Below, piece by piece: positions 27,857 to 35,767 of a stretch of DNA of 39,427 nucleotides. How positions within the stretch are numbered: the stretch's first letter is position 1; each line of letters starts with the position of its first letter. This stretch comes from Candidatus Evtepia faecavium (GTDB lineage: Bacteria > Bacillota > Clostridia > Oscillospirales > Oscillospiraceae), in NCBI GenBank assembly GCA_019115545.1, contig DXDK01000082.1, positions 1 to 39,427 on the forward strand, in the 5' to 3' direction. Below the pieces are notes generated by a model, which searched no databases, was not told the origin of the DNA, and was given only the letters and a program-made list of their open reading frames with translations. A program made the translations under genes and the position numbers.

Positions 27857-27890
27857 ATAACTTCGTATAATGTAGATTTTGCGAAGTTCG
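27857..27890. other. loxP/dif-like tyrosine-recombinase target site
   Basis: ATAACTTCGTATA-ATGTAGAT-TTTGCGAAGTTCG; 28-bp core ACTTCGTATAA-TGTAGA-TTTTGCGAAGT fits 11-6-11 Xer geometry; located 42 bp before a Xer-type recombinase start codon. Confidence 0.75.
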
Positions 27891-27932
27891 CACCCCGGAA
27901 AACCGTGAGAGAAGAGAAAGGAGCGCTGCCCC

Positions 27933-28919
27933 TTGGCTGACTACCATCTGGAAGCTCCCCCCATTTTGCAGGAGTTCCTCAGCTACCACGAGTCCATTCT
28001 GTCCCACTCTGCCAAGACGGTGGATGAGTATTTCCTGGACCTGCGGAGTTTCTTCCGCTATCTGAAACTCCGCCGCAGCCCGGAACTGGGCCAGGTTCCG
28101 TTTCAGGACATCTCCATCCTGGACGTGGACCTGGACTTCGTGGCCAAGACCCAGCTGTCGGAGATCTACGGTTACCTGACCTTTCTTCCGGGCAACACCA
28201 AGTCCGGCAAGGCGGAGTCCTCCACCCGGGCCAGAAAGTGCGCTGCCATCCGCTCCTTCTTCAACTATCTCTGCGTCCACGCCCACCAGCTGGACACCAA
28301 CCCCACCCAGGCGCTGAACAATCCCAAGCTGCGCAAGGCGCTGCCCCGGTACTTATCCCTGTCTGAGAGCCTCCAGCTGCTGGAAGCCGTCTCCGGCCCC
28401 AACGAGGCCCGGGATTACTGCATCCTCACCCTGTTCCTCAACTGCGGCCTGCGGGTGGGCGAACTGGTGGGGCTGAACCTCCAGGACGTCCGGGAGGACA
28501 CCATTCGGGTGTTAGGCAAGGGCAACAAGGAGCGGCAGATCTACCTCAACGAGGCCTGTCTGGAGGCCATTGGGGCCTATCTGGCTGTCCGCCAGCCTCC
28601 CAAGGAGGAGCTGCGGCACAAGGACGCCCTCTTCGTCTCCCGGAACCGGACCCGGCTGACCACCCGGGCGGTGGAAAATATCGTCCAAAAGGCGGTGCGG
28701 AAGGCTGGGCTGGACCCGAAATACTCCCCCCACAAGCTCCGCCACACGGCGGCCACCCTGATGCTGAACAAGGGGGTGGACATCCGCACCCTCCAGGACG
28801 TCCTGGGCCACGAGAATCTGGGGACCACCCAGATCTATACCCATGTCTCCGACGCCAACATGAAGCAGGCGGTGGACGCCAACCCCCTGGCCCATGTGAA
28901 AAAAAGCCAGGAATCCTGA
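27933..28919 (+). CDS. Xer-family tyrosine recombinase, TTG start
   Basis: 328 aa; catalytic motifs CGLRVGEL, GKGNKER, HKLRHTAATLM, LGHENLGTTQIYTHV. Confidence 0.93.
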   Translation: MADYHLEAPPILQEFLSYHESILSHSAKTVDEYFLDLRSFFRYLKLRRSPELGQVPFQDISILDVDLDFVAKTQLSEIYGYLTFLPGNTKSGKAESSTRARKCAAIRSFFNYLCVHAHQLDTNPTQALNNPKLRKALPRYLSLSESLQLLEAVSGPNEARDYCILTLFLNCGLRVGELVGLNLQDVREDTIRVLGKGNKERQIYLNEACLEAIGAYLAVRQPPKEELRHKDALFVSRNRTRLTTRAVENIVQKAVRKAGLDPKYSPHKLRHTAATLMLNKGVDIRTLQDVLGHENLGTTQIYTHVSDANMKQAVDANPLAHVKKSQES

Positions 28920-28924
28920 GTGGT

Positions 28925-29236
28925 TTACTCCAGAATATGGTCCAGTCCCTGGGCGAAGATGGTGCGGACATGGTCGTCTGCCAGGGCGTAGAAGACCATC
29001 TTCCCCTCCCGCCGGGCCTTTACCAGGCGGGCCTGTTTCAGCAGCCGCAGCTGGTGGGAGATGGCGGACATGGTCATCCCCAGCTGCTGGGCGATGTCCC
29101 CCACCCCCCGTTCCCGGTCGAAAAGGGTGTAGAGGATTTTCAGTCGGGTGCGGTCCCCGAAGAGCTTATAGAGCTCTGCCAGGGCGTCCAGCATCTCTGG
29201 GCTGGGGATTTCCTGGGTGTGCCGATGCTCTTCCAT
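28925..29236 (-). CDS. ArsR-family transcriptional regulator
   Basis: 103 aa; ELYKLFGDRTRLKILYTLFDRERGVGDIAQQLGMTMSAISHQLRLLKQARLVKARREGKMVFYAL. Confidence 0.93.
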   Translation of the reverse strand: MEEHRHTQEIPSPEMLDALAELYKLFGDRTRLKILYTLFDRERGVGDIAQQLGMTMSAISHQLRLLKQARLVKARREGKMVFYALADDHVRTIFAQGLDHILE

Positions 29237-29258
29237 GGCGGCACCTCCTTACAGTTGA

Positions 29259-29274
29259 ATAATTGCTCAATTAT
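29259..29274. promoter_or_regulatory. Candidate ArsR operator
   Basis: Perfect 7-2-7 inverted repeat ATAATTG-ct-CAATTAT between promoter and start codon. Confidence 0.7.
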
Positions 29275-29279
29275 AAAAG

Positions 29280-29307
29280 ATTATACCCAGGAACCGGGAA
29301 AAGTCAA
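29280..29307 (-). promoter_or_regulatory. Promoter of the arsR-type gene
   Basis: Minus strand TTGACT-N16-TATAAT. Confidence 0.65.
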
Positions 29308-29325
29308 GCTGGGATTGAGAAAGAA

Positions 29326-29358
29326 GTACCCATGCAGTTTGGTTGGCTGCATGGGTAC
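29326..29358 (-). terminator. Hairpin downstream of ligA
   Basis: gtacccatgcag...ctgcatgggtac, 12-bp perfect arms. Confidence 0.6.
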
Positions 29359-29372
29359 GTTTCGTTGGATGT

Positions 29373-31388
29373 TCAGGATTCCGGGGCGGTTTCCAGCATG
29401 GCCTGGACCTCCTCCAGAGAGAGGACGGGGATGTCCAGGGCGTGGGCCTTTTCCAGCTTGCTCCCTGCCCCCTCCCCTGCCAGGAGGAAGGAGGTTTTCT
29501 TGGACACGCTTCCCGTCACCTTCCCGCCGTAACGCTGGATGAGGGCGGCGGCTTCCTCCCGGCTCAGCCCCGGCAGGGTGCCGGAGATGACCACGGTTTT
29601 CCCGAAGAGGGGCAGGTCCCCTTCCGGGGCCTGGGCCACCTCCTGGACCAGGTTCACCCCTGCTGCCTTCAGCTTCTGGAGAACCGCCAGGTTGTGGGGC
29701 TGGCGGAAATAGGTGTAGACGCAGTGGGCGGAGATGGGGCCGATGTCGTCGATGGCCATCATCTCCTCCTCCGAGGCCTGGACCAGGGCGTCCAGGGTGC
29801 CGAAGTGGCGCATCAGCACCTGGGCGGCAGAGCGGCCCACGTTGGAGATCCCCAGCCCGGTGAGCAGGCGATCGGGCGGGTTTGCCTTGGCCTTTTCAAT
29901 GGCGGCCAGGAGCTTGTCGGTGTTCTTCTCCTTGCCCACGATCCCTTTTTGGATGAGCGCCTCCCGGTGCTCTGCCAGGGTGAAGATGTCCGCTACATCC
30001 TTCAAATAGCCTTCCGCGATGAGGTCGTGGACATAGACTACGCCAAACCCCTTGATGTCCATGGCGTTGCGGCCCACGAAGTGGCCGATGAGCCGCTCCA
30101 GCTGGGCGGGGCAGTTGAGGTTCACGCACTTGATGTCCGCGGTATCCTCCCGCACCGCGGGCTCACCGCAGACGGGGCACACCATGGGGATCTGGAACAC
30201 CTGGGCGTCGGGGGGCTGCTTTTCCGGGACCACGCCCACGCACTTGGGGATCACCTCCCCGGACTTCTCGATCCGCAGGGTGGAGCCCAGGCAGATCCCC
30301 AGCTTGGTGATGAAGTCCTGGTTGTGAAGGGTACATCGGGACACCGTGGTCCCGCACAGCCGTACGGGGTCAAAGATGGCGGTGGGGGTGATCTTCCCCG
30401 TCCGCCCCACGGAGAGCTCGATCTCCCGGAGGACGGTCTCCTTCTGTTCCGGGGGATATTTATAGGCCACCTGGTAACCGGCGTTCTTGGCAGTGTCCTT
30501 CAGCTGGGCGCGGAGGGCCAGGTCGTTGACCTTGATCACCGCCCCGTCGATGTCGTAGGGCAGCTCCCCCCGCATCTCGCCAATGGCCTGGATGGCCTTC
30601 CAGATCTCCTCCCGGTTTTTGCAGACGTAGTAGTGGGCGATGACGGTGACGCCGCAGTCCTTCAGGTAGGCGTAGGCCTCCTCGTGGGTGGACAGGTCCT
30701 TCCCCTGGATGTCCTGGACGTTGAAGACGAAAAAGGACAGGTGCCGCTCCCGGGTGACGGCGGCGTCCAGCTGCCGCAGGGTGCCGGCGGCGCAGTTGCG
30801 GGGGTTGGCGAAGGGCTTTTTCCCCAGCAGTTCCTGGCGCTCGTTGACGGCCTCGAAGGCGGCGTCGGTCATATAGACCTCCCCCCGCAGTTCCAGGTAA
30901 GGGATGGGATGGCGCAGGGTCACGGCCACGTCGTCGATGACCTTGGCGTTGGCGGTGACGTCCTCCCCAAAGGTCCGCCCGTCCCCCCGGGTGATGGCGG
31001 TGACCAGATTGCCGTTCTCATAGCGCAGGGCCATGGACAGGCCGTCGATCTTGGTCTCCACCAGGAAGGTGATCCCCTCCCCCAGCTTCTCCTGGCAGTC
31101 GGAGATGAAGTGGTCTACCTCCTCCTGGGTGAACAGGTCCTGCATGGACAGCATGGGCACCCGGTGGGCCACCAGTACCCCGGCGGTCCGCTTGGCGCTC
31201 CCCCCCACCCGCTGGGTGGGGGAATCCGGGGTGATGAGCTCCGGATGCACCTTCTCCAGGGCCTTCAGCTCCCGCATCAGGCCGTCATATTCCTGGTCGG
31301 AGATCTCCGGCGCGTCTTGGTTGTAATAGAGGTCACTGTGGTGGTTGAGCACCTCCCGCAGTTGTTTGGCTCGCTGGGCTGGGTCCAC
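29373..31388 (-). CDS. ligA: NAD-dependent DNA ligase
   Basis: 671 aa; VETKIDGLSMALRYENG, Zn-finger CPVCGEPAVR..CVNLNCPAQ, C-terminal BRCT domain (GKTVVISGTLPGLSREEAAALIQRYGGKV). Confidence 0.97.
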   Translation of the reverse strand: MDPAQRAKQLREVLNHHSDLYYNQDAPEISDQEYDGLMRELKALEKVHPELITPDSPTQRVGGSAKRTAGVLVAHRVPMLSMQDLFTQEEVDHFISDCQEKLGEGITFLVETKIDGLSMALRYENGNLVTAITRGDGRTFGEDVTANAKVIDDVAVTLRHPIPYLELRGEVYMTDAAFEAVNERQELLGKKPFANPRNCAAGTLRQLDAAVTRERHLSFFVFNVQDIQGKDLSTHEEAYAYLKDCGVTVIAHYYVCKNREEIWKAIQAIGEMRGELPYDIDGAVIKVNDLALRAQLKDTAKNAGYQVAYKYPPEQKETVLREIELSVGRTGKITPTAIFDPVRLCGTTVSRCTLHNQDFITKLGICLGSTLRIEKSGEVIPKCVGVVPEKQPPDAQVFQIPMVCPVCGEPAVREDTADIKCVNLNCPAQLERLIGHFVGRNAMDIKGFGVVYVHDLIAEGYLKDVADIFTLAEHREALIQKGIVGKEKNTDKLLAAIEKAKANPPDRLLTGLGISNVGRSAAQVLMRHFGTLDALVQASEEEMMAIDDIGPISAHCVYTYFRQPHNLAVLQKLKAAGVNLVQEVAQAPEGDLPLFGKTVVISGTLPGLSREEAAALIQRYGGKVTGSVSKKTSFLLAGEGAGSKLEKAHALDIPVLSLEEVQAMLETAPES

Positions 31389-31415
31389 GGTTCTGCCTCC
31401 TTCCGGCTTGTTCTA

Positions 31416-32666
31416 TTATGCCCGCAAAAGTTCCTCGGCAGCCAGGAGGATCCCCAGCTTACCCGACTCAAAGGTCAGCCCACCCTGCATATACACCGTG
31501 TAGGGCGGGCGCATGGGGGCGTCGGCGGAGAGCTCAATGGAGGCCCCCTGGATGAAGGCCCCAGCCGCCATGATCACCGGGCAGTCGTACCCGGGCATGT
31601 CCCAGGGGACGGGGGTCACGTAGGAGTCCACCGGGGCCCCGGCCTGGATGCCTCTGCAGAACTTCTCCACCGCCTCGGGCTTTTCCAGGTGGATCATCTG
31701 GATGATATCGTGGCGAAGGTCCCCCGAGGCGGGGTCGGTGCGGTAGCCCAGCAGCTCCATGACCTTGGCGGCGAAGACCGCTGTCTTGGTGGCCTGGGCC
31801 ACGGTGTGGGGGGCCAGGAAGAGCCCCTGGTACAGGGCCCGGTTGTTCCCCAGAGAGGCCCCGCACTCCCGGCCGATGCCGGGGACGGTCATGCGCATGG
31901 CGGTGCTCTCCACCAGATCCTTCCGGCCGGCCACATAGCCCCCCATGGGGGCCAGGCCGCCGCCGGGGTTTTTGATCAGGGAGCCCATGACCAGGTCGGC
32001 GCCCACCTGGGTGGGCTCGATGGTCTCCACAAATTCCCCATAGCAGTTGTCCACCAGGATGTTCACCGTGGGGTTCACCCCCCGAATGGCCTGGATGATG
32101 GTGCCGATGGTCTCCACCGACAGGGAGGCCCGGGTGGCATAGCCCCGGGAGCGCTGGATGAGGACAGCTTTCACCTTGGGATCCTGCACGGCCTGGACGA
32201 TGCCCGGCAGGTCGGGGGTGTCCTCCGGGGTGAGGTCCACCTGGCGGTACTGGATGCCGAACTCCTTCAGGGAGCCGTTGCCGTCCCCGGTGAGGCCGAT
32301 CACCCCCTGGAGGGTGTCATAGGGGGCCCCGATGGCGGAGAGGAGCACGTCCCCCGGGCGGAGCACCCCGTAGAGGGCGGAGGCGATGGCGTGGGTGCCG
32401 TTGACGAAGTTGATGCGCACCATGGCGTCCTCCGTGTGGAAGATGTCCGCGTAGATCGCCCCCAGGGCTTCCCGGCCCAGGTCGTCGTAGCCGTACCCGG
32501 TGGTCCCCTGGAAGAAGGCCTCCGCTACTTTGTTTTTCTGGAAAGCGGCCAGGACTTTCTCGGTGTTGAAGGCCGCGATCTCGTCGATGCGGGCAAACTG
32601 ATCCGCCAGCGCCTCCTGGGCCTGCTTGCCCAGGGCGCGGACGCGGTCGCTGATGTGTAAAGGCAT
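31416..32666 (-). CDS. Met-gamma-lyase / 'aluminum resistance' family PLP enzyme
   Basis: 416 aa; FFQGTTGYGYDDLGREALGAIYADIF, VNGTHAIASALYGVLRPGD, LVDNCYGEFVE. Confidence 0.9.
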   Translation of the reverse strand: MPLHISDRVRALGKQAQEALADQFARIDEIAAFNTEKVLAAFQKNKVAEAFFQGTTGYGYDDLGREALGAIYADIFHTEDAMVRINFVNGTHAIASALYGVLRPGDVLLSAIGAPYDTLQGVIGLTGDGNGSLKEFGIQYRQVDLTPEDTPDLPGIVQAVQDPKVKAVLIQRSRGYATRASLSVETIGTIIQAIRGVNPTVNILVDNCYGEFVETIEPTQVGADLVMGSLIKNPGGGLAPMGGYVAGRKDLVESTAMRMTVPGIGRECGASLGNNRALYQGLFLAPHTVAQATKTAVFAAKVMELLGYRTDPASGDLRHDIIQMIHLEKPEAVEKFCRGIQAGAPVDSYVTPVPWDMPGYDCPVIMAAGAFIQGASIELSADAPMRPPYTVYMQGGLTFESGKLGILLAAEELLRA

Positions 32667-32667
32667 G

Positions 32668-33678
32668 TCACATACCGTCCTTTTCCGCGGCTAGATTTTT
32701 CTCGGCGAAGGCCGCCACCAGGCGGGCGGCGGCAGCCACATCCCCCAGGTCCACCATCTCCGCGGGGGCGTGGCGGTACCGGCAGGGGATGGAGATCCCC
32801 CCGGTTTTTACCCCGCCCCGGCTCATGTGGATGGCGCCGGCGTCGGTGCTACCGGAGACCGTGACCTCCCGCTGGGCGGGGATCCGGCCTGCCTGGGCGG
32901 TGTCCTCCAGGGCCCGGACCACCTCCGGGTGGGCGATGACGGAGGGGTCCATCACTTTGATGGCAGCGCCCCCGCCCAGCACGGCGCTGGTGGTCTTTTT
33001 GCCCTCTGGCTCGTCCACCGGGGTCACGTCCACCGAGATGCCGTAGTCGGGGTCCACGGCGTAGGCCGCGGGCTTGCTCCCCCGCAGGCCCAGCTCCTCC
33101 TGGACGGTGAAAACGAAGTACAGGTCGCTGGTGTAGCTCCGGATGTGGCTGAGGGCGTCCAGCAGGACGGCGCAGGAGATCCGGTTGTCCAGATAGGGGG
33201 AGACCAGCCGGGTCTCCGTGGTGAAGGCGGGCATCCGGGAGACGGCGGTGTCCCCCACCTGCACCAGGTGGCGGGCGTGGGCCTCGCTTCTGGCGCCGAT
33301 GTCCAGGCAGAGGTCGGCAATGGTCAAATCCTTCAGGGCCACGTCTCCCCGGCGGGAGACCACCCCGCACACCCCGTTCTTAAACCGGAAGGGGGTGTGG
33401 AGCAGGTCCTCCGGCCGGACGTCGCCCAGCTTTCCAAAGGAGAGGTACCCCTCCTTGTCGATGTGGGTGACGATGAGGCCCACGGTGTCCATGTGGGCGG
33501 TAAACATCACCTTGGGGCCGGTCCCCTTTTTGTGGACAAAGAGATTGCCCAGGGTGTCCGTCCAGCAGGCGTCGGCGTAGGGCTCTGCCAGGCGGCGGAT
33601 GGTGGCGGCAATCTGCCGCTCATCCCCGGCCGGGCCGTGGCTGGCGTTGAGCATTTCAATGACAGATAAGTAGTCCAA
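32668..33678 (-). CDS. M42-family metallopeptidase (paralogue 1)
   Basis: MFTAHMDTVGLIV, YLDNRISCAVLLDAL, FTVQEELGLRGS, STDAGAIHMSRGGV. Confidence 0.92.
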   Translation of the reverse strand: MDYLSVIEMLNASHGPAGDERQIAATIRRLAEPYADACWTDTLGNLFVHKKGTGPKVMFTAHMDTVGLIVTHIDKEGYLSFGKLGDVRPEDLLHTPFRFKNGVCGVVSRRGDVALKDLTIADLCLDIGARSEAHARHLVQVGDTAVSRMPAFTTETRLVSPYLDNRISCAVLLDALSHIRSYTSDLYFVFTVQEELGLRGSKPAAYAVDPDYGISVDVTPVDEPEGKKTTSAVLGGGAAIKVMDPSVIAHPEVVRALEDTAQAGRIPAQREVTVSGSTDAGAIHMSRGGVKTGGISIPCRYRHAPAEMVDLGDVAAAARLVAAFAEKNLAAEKDGM

Positions 33679-33691
33679 ACTGAGTTCCTCC

Positions 33692-34720
33692 TCATTCCAT
33701 GGCAGCCACAGCCTGCAGGAAGCGCCGGGCCAGGATCAGCATGTTCTCGCAGTCCTCCAGACTGGCCACGCTGGCGGGGGTGTGAAGGTAGCGCACCGCG
33801 GCGGCGATGGCCGCCACCCGGACCCCTTCCTTGGTCCGCTGGATGGCGGCGGCGTCGGTGCCGCCGGAGAGATATTCCTTGGTCTGCCAGGGGATCTGCC
33901 CCTGCTCGGCCAGGGTGCGCAGCAGTTGGAAGAGGGCCCGGTCATAGACCGTTCCCCCGTCCATATAGGGGATCACCGGCCCGCGGCCGGGGGCGCACAC
34001 CCGCTTGTGCCCGGGCATGTCCGGCAGGTCCGCGGCGGTGGTGCCCTCCAGCACCAGGGCGATGTCTGGCGTCACGGAAAAGGCGGCTCCGAAGGCGCCC
34101 CGGGTGCCCACCTCCTCCTGGACGGTAAAGACGAAGGTGCAGTCCATGGGGAGGGGCTCCTGGAGGAGCTCCGCCAGGACGGCGCAGCCCACCCGGTCAT
34201 CGATGGCCTTGGCCTTGAGAAACCCGTTCCCGAAGGTCAGGCAGTCCGTGTCAAACACCGCCACGTCCCCGGGAGAGACCAGGGCGGCGGCGGCCGCCTT
34301 GTCCCGGGCGCCGATGTCGATGTAGAATTCCCGCAGTTTGGGGACGGTCTTGGTCTCCTCCGCGGTGGTGAGGTGGTAGGCCTTCAGCCCGATGACACCA
34401 GGGATTTGGTCCTCCCCCACCAGCACGGGCTTGCCCAGCAGGACCCGCCGGTCGATGCCCCCCACCGTGTCAAATTTCAGATACCCCTCTTCCGTGATGG
34501 TGTGGACCATGAGGCCCACCTCGTCCATGTGGGCGGCCAGCATCAGCTTGTGCCGGCCGGGGACGCGCCCCTTCCGCTCCACGATGAGGTTCCCCATAGC
34601 GTCCACCCGGATGGCCTGGGCGTGGGGGGCGGCCAGGTCCCGGAGGTAATCCCGCACCGCATCCTCCCGGCTGGAGACGCCGGGAAGGGCGCAGAGGGTT
34701 TTCAGGGTGTCAATCAGCAA
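33692..34720 (-). CDS. M42-family metallopeptidase (paralogue 2)
   Basis: MLAAHMDEVGLMV, AIDDRVGCAVLAELL, FTVQEEVGTRGA, GTDAAAIQRTKEGV. Confidence 0.92.
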   Translation of the reverse strand: MLIDTLKTLCALPGVSSREDAVRDYLRDLAAPHAQAIRVDAMGNLIVERKGRVPGRHKLMLAAHMDEVGLMVHTITEEGYLKFDTVGGIDRRVLLGKPVLVGEDQIPGVIGLKAYHLTTAEETKTVPKLREFYIDIGARDKAAAAALVSPGDVAVFDTDCLTFGNGFLKAKAIDDRVGCAVLAELLQEPLPMDCTFVFTVQEEVGTRGAFGAAFSVTPDIALVLEGTTAADLPDMPGHKRVCAPGRGPVIPYMDGGTVYDRALFQLLRTLAEQGQIPWQTKEYLSGGTDAAAIQRTKEGVRVAAIAAAVRYLHTPASVASLEDCENMLILARRFLQAVAAME

Positions 34721-35750
34721 GGAAGGTCCCTCCTTCCGCGGACAGGTCTTGCACGAAAGCCGCCAGCAGGGAGGCCGTGGCCTCCAGGTCCGTGAGGTCC
34801 AGGGTCTCCACCGGGCTGTGCATGTATTTCAGGGGGAGGGAGACCACGGCGGTGGCGATCCCCTCCCGGGCGGTCTGGACCCGCCAGGCGTTGGTGCCGC
34901 TGTGGCCGGTCATCACCTCGGGGGCCCAGGGAATGCTGTGGCCCTCCGCCTTGGCGATGAGCCGCTGGCTCATCCAGCGGGTGATGTTGGGGCCGATGCC
35001 GATGACGGTGCCCTCCCCTGCCGGGAAGGTCCCCTCCTTGGGGCCGTCCGGGGTGCGGGCGTGGGTGACGTCCACCGCCACGAAGCAGTGGGGGGCCAGG
35101 GCAAAGGCCCCGGTGAGGGCCCCGCTGCCGTTGACCTCCTCCCGGCAGCTGCCCATGAAGTAGAGGTCCACGTCCAGATCCGTGCCCTGGAGCAGTTCTG
35201 CCGTCCGCAGCAGGGCGCCAAAGCCCGCCCGGTCGTCCAGGGCCTTGGCGGAGACCCGCTCCCCCAGCAGGGTGCGGAAGGGACCCCGGGGCACGGCAAA
35301 GGTCCCCACCAGGGCCTCCCCCTCCTTCTGGGTGAGGCCGGCGTCGATCCAAAGGTCAGACAGGGGGAGGCTCTTATCCCCCTCCCCTGCCTGCTGCACG
35401 TGGGGCGGGAGCACCGCCACCAGGCCGAAGCGGGGGGGCTGGGAGAGGATGGTCACCTCCCGGTCGGGGAGCATTCTGGGGTCGATCCCCCCCACCGCCC
35501 GGAAGGAGAGGAAGCCCTCCTTGGCCCCGGTGATCACCAGGCCCACCTCGTCCAGGTGGGCGTCCAGCACCACCCGGGGGGCGTTTTCCCGGCCGCACCG
35601 GCGCACCCCGATGACGTTGCCGAATTTGTCCTGGTAGACCTCGTCCACCAGGGGAGCCAGGAGGGAGCGGGCCAGATCGGCCACCGGGCCCTCCCGGCCG
35701 GCGGGGCCGTCGCAGCCGCACAGAGCGGCCAGGGTCTCGCGGATGTCCAT
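34710..35750 (-). CDS. M42-family metallopeptidase (paralogue 3)
   Basis: VLDAHLDEVGLVI, ALDDRAGFGALLRTAELL, SCREEVNGSGA, GTNAWRVQTAREGI. Confidence 0.9.
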   Translation of the reverse strand: MDIRETLAALCGCDGPAGREGPVADLARSLLAPLVDEVYQDKFGNVIGVRRCGRENAPRVVLDAHLDEVGLVITGAKEGFLSFRAVGGIDPRMLPDREVTILSQPPRFGLVAVLPPHVQQAGEGDKSLPLSDLWIDAGLTQKEGEALVGTFAVPRGPFRTLLGERVSAKALDDRAGFGALLRTAELLQGTDLDVDLYFMGSCREEVNGSGALTGAFALAPHCFVAVDVTHARTPDGPKEGTFPAGEGTVIGIGPNITRWMSQRLIAKAEGHSIPWAPEVMTGHSGTNAWRVQTAREGIATAVVSLPLKYMHSPVETLDLTDLEATASLLAAFVQDLSAEGGTFLAD

Positions 35751-35767
35751 TGCATGACCTCCCCTGC

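Noticed and set aside
27857-27890. loxP as laboratory construct contamination
   Set aside because: The right arm and spacer differ from loxP (7 of 34 positions) and the flanks are native; no vector or marker sequence is nearby.
29343-32660. 1105-aa plus-strand ORF opposite ligA and the Met-gamma-lyase family gene
   Set aside because: Low-complexity Gly/His/Val/Leu-rich translation with no domain; antisense shadow of well-supported genes in high-GC DNA.
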